Shown here piece after piece: positions 50,148 to 57,782 of a stretch of DNA of 64,000 bases; the stretch's first letter is position 1, and each line of letters starts with the position of its first letter. Source of the DNA: an uncultured Ruminococcus sp. (GTDB lineage Bacteria > Bacillota > Clostridia > Oscillospirales > Ruminococcaceae); assembly GCA_910576995.1 (NCBI GenBank), contig CAJTLC010000003.1, positions 62,001-126,000 of the forward strand, in the 5' to 3' direction. The notes beneath the pieces are model-generated. The model was given only the letters and a program-made list of their open reading frames with translations, was not told where the DNA came from and ran no database searches. Position numbers and translations under genes: made by a program.

Positions 50148-51052
50148 TCAGCATTTGCCGGAGTGATCGTTGAAGAATCAAAATAAAGCGAATACTCGAT
50201 CTCATGGGGAGTGCTCATTGCCGTTGTATCAGCTGAAATATTTATTTTGTGATCAAAACCATTGATCGGAATCTCAAAAACAGAAATTTCATCCATGGAT
50301 ACAGGCAGATATTTTTCACCTTCAACTATCATATAATCATAATTATTGCTGCCCCAGCGTATTTCCGCTGTAACAGTATCTCCGTTTACCGTAATCTTCG
50401 CCGGCGAATCTATCTTCGCTTTTCCCGAACCGCCTGACAATTCCACATCTGCCGTGTAATCTCCGTCCGCAAGCCCAAGATCGGCTGCCGTTACAGCTCC
50501 CGAATCGGAAAGTGCGTCCCCGGACAATGAATCTGCACGGAATACAAGCTGACGGTCATACCATAATTCCTTTCGCTTGCTGAATGCGGCGCAGTCAATA
50601 ACGCTGTCCAAAGCTTCGACGGGTAATGTAAAAACATTCTGCCCTTCGGAATTTTCGGTATACGCAATAAAATCACTTTCAGCAGCGTTTTCAGCTTCAT
50701 CAGACGTTCCTATGAAAAGTTTTTCATAGCCCGTTCCGCTCATTACCATATCTGCTGTCATTTTTCCGCCGCTTACTTTCAATTTGCATTCCACTATCTT
50801 GAACATAGACGAACTCGAATCAACATTTATAGAATATTCGCCGTCTGCAACGGAATCCCCGTAGATCGGAGTCATTCCCTCAAATCCGACAGATTCGGGA
50901 GCGACAGTGTTTTTTTCCGACGATTCGTCGGCGCTGATTTCGCTCATGGATGATGAAGAAGATTCCTCAATGCTTGTCTCATTATTGTCGCCGCATGAAA
51001 CAGCGGCAGCGGCAATGAGCAGCGCACATAAAAATACATTTAATTTTTTCAT
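50144..51052 (-). CDS. Two-repeat surface lipoprotein, possibly tetrapyrrole-binding
   Basis: 302 aa. Lipobox AAVSCG (Cys20), a Ser/Glu-rich linker (25-60), then two related beta domains: the first from ADGEYSINVDSSSSMFKIVE with KLKVSGGKMTADMVMSGTGY, the second from ADGDYTADVELSGGSGKAKI with AKITVNGDTVTAEIRWGSNNY. The pattern (DGxY, S-K/A-rich strand, DG/ND-V-TAD) recalls the NEAT-type iron-transport-associated domain, though identity is too low to state. Its place between chelatase and binding protein suggests it hands a corrinoid or porphyrin to the importer. Confidence 0.7.
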   Translation of the reverse strand: MKKLNVFLCALLIAAAAVSCGDNNETSIEESSSSSMSEISADESSEKNTVAPESVGFEGMTPIYGDSVADGEYSINVDSSSSMFKIVECKLKVSGGKMTADMVMSGTGYEKLFIGTSDEAENAAESDFIAYTENSEGQNVFTLPVEALDSVIDCAAFSKRKELWYDRQLVFRADSLSGDALSDSGAVTAADLGLADGDYTADVELSGGSGKAKIDSPAKITVNGDTVTAEIRWGSNNYDYMIVEGEKYLPVSMDEISVFEIPINGFDHKINISADTTAMSTPHEIEYSLYFDSSTITPANAE

Positions 51053-51070
51053 TATTATACCTCGCTAATA

Positions 51071-52102
51071 CTATTTTATTGAATCGACGGCAGATTGAGC
51101 GTGTTCAACGTAGATACTGCGAATCGCTTCGTCCTCGCCAAGTCCTTGAATAACGCATTCAACCTCGTATCCCTCTGCTTCAAGAGCAGTTTTCCATGAA
51201 TCCTCATCGCCTGCCATGTCATTATTCGCGTGATCGCCCGCAACGACCATAAGCGGCTGAATTACAACGCGCTTGTACTCCCCTGCTTTTACTCTTGCGA
51301 TAACGTCGTCAATGTCTGGCTTAGCTTCGACGGTTCCTATGCAGTAATTATCATAGCCGTCATTGTCAAACAATGTCTGAAGCTTCGAATATACTTCGTT
51401 GGAATCCGCAGTTGTACCATGACCCATAAAGCATATGGCTGTTTCGTCGTCGTTATATTTATTTGTCTGAGCGATCAGCGCCGCTTCTACCTTTGCGAAA
51501 TCCTCATCGCTCGTAAGAAGCGGTTCGCCGATAGCAACTTTCTCAAACGCGTCAGAATACTGTGCAACAGCTTCTACAAGATCATCGTATTCAAGACCGT
51601 TCATAAGGTGAGTTGGCTGAATTACAAGTTTTTTTACGCCGTTATCGACCGATCTCTTTAAAGCGGATTCAACGTCGTCAATAAGTATTCCGTCGCGGTT
51701 GTTTACGTGATCAATTATTATATTCGATGTAAACCCGCGTCTTACCGAGTATTCGGGGAAAGCTTTTTCAATGTCGTTTTCGATAGCCCCGATATTTAAT
51801 CGGCGGCTGTCATTGTAACTCGTTCCGAAGCTTATTACAAGCAGTTCATTCTCGCCGATATCGTCCTGGTTTCTGGGATTATCAAGGCTTGCGTCTCCTG
51901 TTTCATAATTTTCCTCATCATCTTCTTCAGAGGAACTTTCCGATCCGGAAGATTCTTCCGAAGTACCCAAACTTTCATTAGCGGAGGATTCAGATGTCGG
52001 AGCTTCCGAAGAACTTTCCAAAGATTCAGATGCGTTATCTCCGCAGGCGGAAAAACAGGCGAACATGGATAATGTGATTAATAAAGCGCTTAATTTTTTC
52101 AT
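51071..52102 (-). CDS. cbiK: Surface-lipoprotein CbiK-type cobalt chelatase
   Basis: 343 aa. Signal peptide with lipobox FSACG (Cys20), an acidic Ser/Glu linker (24-80), then a CbiK domain (84-335) that inserts cobalt into sirohydrochlorin in anaerobic B12 synthesis. Active-site residues of the family are present: His228 in MGHGTTADS, Glu259 in GTVEAKPDIDD, His291 in VVAGDHANNDMAGDE; also LLVISFGTSYNDSR and IQPTHLMNG. Cytoplasmic CbiK lacks the lipidated N-terminus; lipid-anchored or periplasmic forms are known in some anaerobes. First gene after the cobalamin riboswitch. Confidence 0.9.
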   Translation of the reverse strand: MKKLSALLITLSMFACFSACGDNASESLESSSEAPTSESSANESLGTSEESSGSESSSEEDDEENYETGDASLDNPRNQDDIGENELLVISFGTSYNDSRRLNIGAIENDIEKAFPEYSVRRGFTSNIIIDHVNNRDGILIDDVESALKRSVDNGVKKLVIQPTHLMNGLEYDDLVEAVAQYSDAFEKVAIGEPLLTSDEDFAKVEAALIAQTNKYNDDETAICFMGHGTTADSNEVYSKLQTLFDNDGYDNYCIGTVEAKPDIDDVIARVKAGEYKRVVIQPLMVVAGDHANNDMAGDEDSWKTALEAEGYEVECVIQGLGEDEAIRSIYVEHAQSAVDSIK

Positions 52103-52134
52103 AATATTTAAAAATCCTTTCTAAAAAAGGCATT

Positions 52135-52162
52135 AAAAAAGCTTTCCTCGAGAGAAGAAAGC
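52135..52162 (-). terminator. Riboswitch terminator ahead of cbiK
   Basis: On the minus strand GCTTTCTTC pairs with GAGGAAAGC (imperfect) and is followed by six Ts, then the cbiK leader. It lies between the aptamer and the first gene. Confidence 0.7.
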
Positions 52163-52235
52163 AACGCAAACAGACCCTTCTCAGAGTCCGAAAACGGTAC
52201 GATCAATGCCTCGTGATCTGACAGCGAAATCTGTC

Positions 52236-52425
52236 TGTACCGATATCCGGCAGGTCTCCTGACTTACGTTCATCATACAGACAAGCCTTCCCCGATAACG
52301 AGTGACTTCACCTTGCGGCAAATAGTCTGCACTCCCGATCACAGTGACGAGATCGTACAGGATTTTCACCTGTTTCCCTATTATCCTTTGACTGCGCTCC
52401 ACGCGCACAAAGGCACCGAATACCT
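52236..52425 (-). promoter_or_regulatory. Cobalamin riboswitch
   Basis: On the minus strand: GGTATTCGGTGCC at the start, GGGAAACAGGTGAAAATCC, GTCACTGTGATCGGGAG, GCCGCAAGGTGAAGTCAC and the B12 box AAGTCAGGAGACCTGCC, the standard AdoCbl aptamer order. It precedes cbiK and the ABC importer, which should be repressed by cobalamin. Confidence 0.95.
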
Positions 52426-52552
52426 ATTTATGCCGATCCTTCCGCAATGCAGAACTGACCTGCGAATCTTGGCAATTTTTTGTGAATAATAACTCACTGT
52501 GACTTATTATAACATATTTATTCAGAAAATGCAATACTTTTTTACATGATTT

Positions 52553-52594
52553 GCAAAAGCCCACAAAGACATTTAAATCTTTGCGGGCTTTTTG
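52553..52594 (-). terminator. Terminator of the 52604-53284 dockerin gene
   Basis: AAGCCCACAAAGA pairs with TCTTTGCGGGCTT (one G-T-like mismatch) about ten bases after the stop codon. Confidence 0.75.
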
Positions 52595-52603
52595 TTAGAC
52601 CTG

Positions 52604-53284
52604 TTATAATGTTGTTGAAAGTTCAGCATACTTTTGAAGAATGGCGGAGGAATCATCAGGAGCGATAACGCCGTCATTGTTATAATCGAAAATTGTAGAG
52701 TTAAATACCGGCTTTTTCTCTGATTTTTCAGTCGATAGCATAGCATAAGCCGAAAGCGCGATCGAGGCGTCGGCAGGTGTTATAGTTCCATCCAAATCGG
52801 TATCTCCGGGAATGATATTACTGCACACATAAGGGGCAACGTCAAAACTATACACTTTTGCTGCATCCAGAAGAGTCATTTCTTTTCCCGTAAAATCAGT
52901 GAGAGTGTTGTTTACGAAAAAGTAACCATAGTGAATCGGCTTTCCATTATATTCCAATGATTCTTTACCGCCAAACTGCATACAAATACCGCTATGCAGT
53001 TCAGGATAAGAAGCGAAATGATAACCATACTCACCTGATTTATAGAAAATGTCAACAATATCGTCTACACTTTTCAGACCATATACAATTATATCACAAT
53101 AGTTTTTTCTTTCGTAGATGTCGATTTTGCAGTCATAAGGAGAAAACACATTACCATCTGAAGTAAAATAATCACAAAGTTCGTCAGTAGAATTAAAAAC
53201 GTGAGTTTCTCTTGCATAAGCCGAAAACGAACTCATTCCCATGCACATCATGCCTGCTGTCAGAAAAGAGATTAATTTTTTCAT
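52604..53284 (-). CDS. Secreted dockerin protein, unknown N-terminal domain
   Basis: 226 aa. Signal peptide (1-24), an N-terminal domain of about 130 residues (ELCDYFTSDGNVFSPYDCKI, DIVDIFYKSGEYGYHFASY) with no family recognised, then a dockerin (160-225): GDTDLDGTITPADASIALSA and DYNNDGVIAPDDSSAILQKY, of the same ADAS/YAxLS type as the 34325-35092 protein. Probably carried by the same scaffoldin class. AGGAGGT precedes the ATG. Its gene is followed by a terminator and lies upstream of the cobalamin riboswitch, unrelated to that operon. Confidence 0.83.
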   Translation of the reverse strand: MKKLISFLTAGMMCMGMSSFSAYARETHVFNSTDELCDYFTSDGNVFSPYDCKIDIYERKNYCDIIVYGLKSVDDIVDIFYKSGEYGYHFASYPELHSGICMQFGGKESLEYNGKPIHYGYFFVNNTLTDFTGKEMTLLDAAKVYSFDVAPYVCSNIIPGDTDLDGTITPADASIALSAYAMLSTEKSEKKPVFNSTIFDYNNDGVIAPDDSSAILQKYAELSTTL

Positions 53285-53310
53285 GATATATACCTCCTAA
53301 GATTTTTATA

Positions 53311-54681
53311 TTAACCATATATAAATTTCCATCTAAAATCATTATTACATATATTTCGTTCAGTTTCTTCACACATACGCTTAATCTCCAGCGCCTTTTT
53401 ATCAGAATAATTTTCGTCAGCATATTCGATCTGCTCTGAAGGGTACAAAAACAGTGCTGTATTGCTTTGTTCAGCCTTTAATTTAAAATTATTTATTGTC
53501 TGATAAAAATAACCCGTTGCTTCTTTATATAGAATAAACATATCGCCTTTTGTATTTGGTTTTATCAAAGATATATTGTCTATTGTTTCAGTACTGTAAA
53601 AGGAATATGTTTCAAAAGTATTTTCAGTTAAATCAACATCAAAAACTATTTTTTTATTTTTGGAAGAATCAGTTCCGTTGAATAATACCTTGCTTCTATC
53701 AATAAAGCCTTCAAATTCTTCAAGATGAAAAATAGCGGGAAGAACAACATGAAAATCATTATCATTACGCTTGAACATAAAATATTCATATGAATTATCT
53801 ATTTCCGCCTGAATGAAATAATAATCGTTTTCGATCAACAGATCAAAAATTTCAAACTCCCTATTATCAAAGAATTTATACAAGTCGATTTTTTCTTTTC
53901 TGCATGAACTATCATCCAAATTTATCCATATCAATTCTGTATTGTATACAGAATTTTCTATTGATTGCAAAGCCAAAACAACACTGTTTTCTGAATACGC
54001 CAACGTAACAGGAGACGTTGGAATATCGTTAAAATTCGAATGCCGGAATATTTCTCTCGACTCATTCTCGATCAAATCATAATATTTAACGACCCAATCC
54101 TGCGTATCTCCCTCATAATAAAAATACGAAAAGCCATTTTCTCCGATAGCTGTTATATATTGAACAATATTATGAACATTGAATTCATCCGCTATTCTAA
54201 CAGTATTATTTTCAATATCATAAATTACAACTTTACATTTAGAGGAATTTTCTGTAATATACGTATTAACTGTTACATAATACCTGTCTGATATTACTTG
54301 CACATTGTTTTTATATGATGCAGTAAATGGCATATCAGTTATTTTTTCATAGTTATTGCTGTAAGGATCAAATACGCCAAGTTCCACCGAATCGTTTTTA
54401 TCTTCCGGAAAAGATTCAATCACTATTTTTTCACCGACCCAATATGCGGATATTATTGTTCCTTTAAAAGTTTCATCAATTTGTTTCTTCTCAACAGAAA
54501 TGTGCTTTTGTGAAATTTCCTTTAACGGAATGAAATCATCGTTTGTGACTGTAAGATTTACATTTGAAATATTCTCTAAGCTAATAGTATTTGTACGCTG
54601 ATCAGGCACACTATTTTCACACGATGTAAAAAATGCGAATACAAAACAAATGAGGGTGATGATTAAGAATGATTTTTTCAT
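53311..54681 (-). CDS. Lipoprotein of beta-propeller-like composition
   Basis: 456 aa. Lipobox FTSCE (Cys20). The rest is a series of strand-rich units of about 45-50 residues (YWVGEKIVIESFPEDKNDSV, VKYYDLIENESREIFR, FLIENDYYFIQAEIDNSY-like), consistent with a six- or seven-bladed propeller, but no family was assigned. ATG at 54681 has AAGGAGTG upstream; an ATG at 54690 is less likely. It follows the C39-like gene by 20 bases. Base composition is clearly richer in A and T than surrounding genes. Confidence 0.68.
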   Translation of the reverse strand: MKKSFLIITLICFVFAFFTSCENSVPDQRTNTISLENISNVNLTVTNDDFIPLKEISQKHISVEKKQIDETFKGTIISAYWVGEKIVIESFPEDKNDSVELGVFDPYSNNYEKITDMPFTASYKNNVQVISDRYYVTVNTYITENSSKCKVVIYDIENNTVRIADEFNVHNIVQYITAIGENGFSYFYYEGDTQDWVVKYYDLIENESREIFRHSNFNDIPTSPVTLAYSENSVVLALQSIENSVYNTELIWINLDDSSCRKEKIDLYKFFDNREFEIFDLLIENDYYFIQAEIDNSYEYFMFKRNDNDFHVVLPAIFHLEEFEGFIDRSKVLFNGTDSSKNKKIVFDVDLTENTFETYSFYSTETIDNISLIKPNTKGDMFILYKEATGYFYQTINNFKLKAEQSNTALFLYPSEQIEYADENYSDKKALEIKRMCEETERNICNNDFRWKFIYG

Positions 54682-54701
54682 GTGACTCACTCCTTAATTG
54701 A

Positions 54702-55454
54702 TCAAGTGATCAAAGCAGTTGTTACATTATATGCATTATTTTGAGATACACTGTATTTTCCGCTTGCAATATTATGACCATTCAAAAACGGATCAACAAC
54801 ATAAATATTATGCGCGTTGGTAGAAGTATCATCAACATATCCTTCAAAACAAAGAAAATGTGCCGCAACAGAATATCTCCAATTTGTAGTGTTTGTATTT
54901 TCAATAAAAGCAACAGAAGGTTTATTCTGTGAAGCATCCTGTACTACATAATTAAATAAATTTGAAGCACTTGAAAAATACCACTGCGACGCATATGTTT
55001 TAGAAAAGTTAGAATTCAAATAATTTACTATGGGCTGAACATCCGTGCCAGCAGTAGTAGTTCCTAAAGCAGCCGCAATTGTATCTTGAGATGGTAATTG
55101 AGAAGTACCATAATAGTACCCTCTTACTTGCTGTACAGTAGCAGGTCCGCAATAATATGATCTAATTTGCGAACGAAAAGGAACACCTAATCTAACATTG
55201 GTTGCGCGTGGCATAATGAAAGATTCTCCATTGGCAATCGCCTCATGTTCTCTCATCATCTCTTCATATTGCGCAATCTTTTCTGGGGTTGCAAAATCTG
55301 AATTAATAAATATTTCATATTGTTCCTCCATAGATTTGTACTGTTCATGTTGATTTTTCGATTCTTCTGTAGCCATAGAATTCAATGGAGAAAAAGCGAC
55401 AATAGAAGTAGTAGCCATAAGAGTTGCTGCAATTGTTGTAATAAGTTTTTTCAT
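54702..55454 (-). CDS. Secreted C39-like cysteine peptidase
   Basis: 250 aa. Signal peptide (1-27), a helical charged region (30-75, SKNQHEQYKSMEEQYEIFIN), then a papain-like C39 domain: Cys102 in SYYCGPATVQQV, His199 in AAHFLCFEGY, Asp221 in IYVVDPFLNG, the usual Cys/His/Asp order. C39 peptidases cleave after double-Gly leaders or act on surface proteins; a free secreted form like this has no known target. ATG at 54702-55454 was taken at 55454 because AAAGGAATC lies before it; an upstream ATG is less probable. Followed by the lipoprotein gene; AT-rich. Confidence 0.82.
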   Translation of the reverse strand: MKKLITTIAATLMATTSIVAFSPLNSMATEESKNQHEQYKSMEEQYEIFINSDFATPEKIAQYEEMMREHEAIANGESFIMPRATNVRLGVPFRSQIRSYYCGPATVQQVRGYYYGTSQLPSQDTIAAALGTTTAGTDVQPIVNYLNSNFSKTYASQWYFSSASNLFNYVVQDASQNKPSVAFIENTNTTNWRYSVAAHFLCFEGYVDDTSTNAHNIYVVDPFLNGHNIASGKYSVSQNNAYNVTTALIT

Positions 55455-55721
55455 TTGAGATTCCTTTCCAATTGGTTTTACCAATCATAAAAATGTTGAA
55501 TTTTACTTTTGAGTTAGAGATTCCGCGTATTTTAGAAATTAAATATTAACTTCTTTAATATTATTATATCACGTATTAATTAAAATGTCAAGATTTTCCT
55601 GCTTGTAATATTCCACAAAAATCTACATATTTTATTGTCAACTATTTCATTGCATATGTATTATAGAATATCAAATCTTTAAAAATATAAAGCAAAAACG
55701 CAAATTTTTTCAAATATTTCC

Positions 55722-55750
55722 TTGACATATTTAATAAATCGTGTTATAAT
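55722..55750 (+). promoter_or_regulatory. Consensus promoter of rnpB
   Basis: TTGACA (55722-55727), 17-base spacer, TATAAT (55745-55750). Start of transcription expected near 55757, which agrees with the RNase P RNA 5' end. Confidence 0.9.
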
Positions 55751-55754
55751 ATGA

Positions 55755-56094
55755 TATGAGCAGACTATGCGGCAGCGTGAACATTTATTCACGAGGAAAG
55801 TCCGGGCATCATAGGGCAGGATAGCTGCTAACGGCAGCCAAGGGCGACCTTAGGGCAAGTGCAACAGAAATAAACTGCCTGATTTCAGGCGATGGTGGAA
55901 AGGCGAGGTAAGAGCTCACCGGAGTGCAGGAGACTGCGCTGCCATGTAAACCCTATCCGATGCAACGTCTATTGGTGCTGCATATCAACGCTTGCTCGGC
56001 GGATATGCAGTAATGACGGCTTGAACTTATCGGCGACGATAAGAGTAGATAAATTGCTGCACAAGACAGAACCCGGCTTATCGGTCTGGTCATA
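55755..56094 (+). ncRNA. rnpB: RNase P RNA (catalytic subunit)
   Basis: Ribozyme that matures tRNA 5' ends. Universal blocks are visible: GAGGAAAGTCCGGGC (CR-I), GGGCAGGATAGCTGCTAACG, AGGGCGACCTTAGGGCAAGTGCAACAGAAA in outline, GGTGGAAAGGCGAGGTAAGAGCTCACC, and the 3' block ACAGAACCCGGCTTATCGG pairing back to the start. About 340 bases. A consensus promoter precedes and a terminator follows; ends are set from these. Layout suggests the A-type fold common to Clostridia rather than Bacillus B-type. Confidence 0.96.
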
Positions 56095-56097
56095 TTT

Positions 56098-56125
56098 GAA
56101 AACGCCCGTTCAGGGCGTTTTTTCT
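56098..56125 (+). terminator. rnpB terminator
   Basis: AAAACGCCC pairs with GGGCGTTTT around GTTCA, followed by six Ts in total. Confidence 0.88.
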
Positions 56126-56194
56126 TAGAATCTGCTTTAATGGATTTTAGAGCATAATTGAAAAACACGCTCTGTATTTGGGGAATACAGACTT

Positions 56195-56707
56195 TTAATA
56201 TTCTATCCCCTTTCGAGCGGCTATGTTTTTGTCGTATGGATGTTTTTTTGATTCCATGACCGTTACATAATCGGCTTTTTCAACAAAAAAATCAGGTGCA
56301 TTCCTGCCTGTCAGGATCAACTCGCAGTTAAATTTAGAGTTGCAAATCAATTCCGAAGCGAACTTTCTGTCCAACAAATTTTTATCATATGCGCCGAAGA
56401 ATTCATCGATTACGATCATATCGGCAATTCCCGAAATTATCAACTCGCGTACATTTTCAAGAATTTTATTATGTTCAGCTTTTACCGCAGTTAATTCATC
56501 AGTATTCATGTTAAACGTGAATTTTTCGCATTGAGGAACATAACGAAGCTTTATCCCTAATTTACGAAGCATTCCGATCTCAGACGAACTTCCGTTTTTG
56601 AGAAGCTGCATAAAATAAACGTTCATTCCCGCACCCGCTCCGCGAACTGCAAGACCTATGGCCGCGGTGGTTTTACCCTTTCCGCAGCCGGTGTAAATAT
56701 GTATCAT
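56195..56707 (-). CDS. btuR: Cob(I)alamin adenosyltransferase, BtuR/CobA type
   Basis: 170 aa. Adds the adenosyl group from ATP to cob(I)alamin, giving the active coenzyme. Walker A GCGKGKTTAAIGL at the N-terminus (family reads GNGKGKTTAA), then MQLLKNGSSSE, CEKFTFN, LIISGIADMIVIDEF, ELILTGRNAP and the C-terminal K-rich end. The frame is open upstream, but ATG at 56707 with AAAGGAGC before it gives the normal start MIHIYTGCGKGK. It is monocistronic, has no riboswitch, and complements the corrinoid operon 5 kb away. Confidence 0.92.
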   Translation of the reverse strand: MIHIYTGCGKGKTTAAIGLAVRGAGAGMNVYFMQLLKNGSSSEIGMLRKLGIKLRYVPQCEKFTFNMNTDELTAVKAEHNKILENVRELIISGIADMIVIDEFFGAYDKNLLDRKFASELICNSKFNCELILTGRNAPDFFVEKADYVTVMESKKHPYDKNIAARKGIEY

Positions 56708-56923
56708 AACCGCTCCTTTATTATTACTCATTTTGAAAACTCTTACATCAGTTCCACTTGAAATGGCTGTAGAACTTGTCTTCGCAAGATGCGGCGCGCG
56801 TCTTTTGATCAAATTATGCCGCTGACTGTGTGGAAAAATTTAGTACCGCATACTGATCTTTTGAAGACAGATTCTGACTACGGCGTTTTCCTTTATTTTT
56901 ACTTTTAATCAGAGGTGAACTAA

Positions 56924-57712
56924 ATGCGTTCAATAATTTTTTTCGATATTGACGGCACTCTTATTTCCGAGGACGAATTTATGACGATCCCCGAAAGCAC
57001 TGTCAAAGCGATAACTCGTACGCGTGCGAAAGGTAATTTAACATTTATAAATACAGGGCGTACAGTTTTCAATGTAAGCCGCCAAATTCGCGATCTTGGT
57101 TTTGACGGACTAATCTGCGGATGCGGAACTTACATAGAATACGGCGGTGAAACTATTTTTTATAATAAATTAGATCAGCAGTTTTGCCGTGATATTTCAC
57201 AGATTAACAGAAAATGCGGCGTTACGCCCGTTTACGAACACAAGAACGGATACTTTTTCGACGATTATTGCCCGAAAAATGCCGATCTCGAAGATTTCCT
57301 GAAAAATTTCGTTGATGATGAAATTGATATCAGCCGACGAGTCGAAGATGGGGATTTTATGTTCGATAAATTCGTAATATGGGAAAATCCCGATTGCGAT
57401 ATGAAAATGTTCAGGCGCGAGATTGGAAAATCATTTGAAATAATTGACCGAGGTCATGGATTTTATGAAAACGTTCCGCTTGGATTTACAAAAGCAACAG
57501 CAATAGAATATATTTTGAAAAAGCTGGATATCTCCATAAAAAATGCTTATGCTATCGGTGACAGCGCAAACGACCTTCCCATGCTGAAAACCGTTCCGAA
57601 CAGTGTTGCGATGGGCGGCGCTGAGTCAATATATCCATATGTCTCGTACATTACTTCGCCTCTCCATCAAGACGGAATATTTAACGCCCTCAAACATTTT
57701 GATCTCATATAA
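56924..57712 (+). CDS. HAD-superfamily phosphatase, Cof type
   Basis: 262 aa. Motif I IFFDIDGTLIS (nucleophile Asp8, general acid Asp10), motif II INTGRT, motif III Lys before the C-terminal core (FTKATAIEY), motif IV IGDSANDLPML. The cap domain lies at about 80-180, the Cof (type IIB) arrangement, so small phosphate esters such as sugar phosphates or pyridoxal phosphate are probable substrates. AGAGGTG precedes the ATG. Single gene between btuR and a terminator; no pathway is indicated. Confidence 0.9.
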   Translation: MRSIIFFDIDGTLISEDEFMTIPESTVKAITRTRAKGNLTFINTGRTVFNVSRQIRDLGFDGLICGCGTYIEYGGETIFYNKLDQQFCRDISQINRKCGVTPVYEHKNGYFFDDYCPKNADLEDFLKNFVDDEIDISRRVEDGDFMFDKFVIWENPDCDMKMFRREIGKSFEIIDRGHGFYENVPLGFTKATAIEYILKKLDISIKNAYAIGDSANDLPMLKTVPNSVAMGGAESIYPYVSYITSPLHQDGIFNALKHFDLI

Positions 57713-57713
57713 T

Positions 57714-57740
57714 GAAACGCCCTTGCTCAGGGCGTTTCTT
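57714..57740 (+). terminator. Terminator after the HAD phosphatase
   Basis: GAAACGCCC pairs with GGGCGTTTC around TTGCTCA, followed by TT. Confidence 0.75.
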
Positions 57741-57782
57741 AGAGTCAGTTTAGTATCTCATCATGCACATCTTTTCAGCAGA

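Noticed and set aside
55892..56128. Open frame within rnpB
   Set aside because: The region is explained by conserved RNase P RNA blocks.
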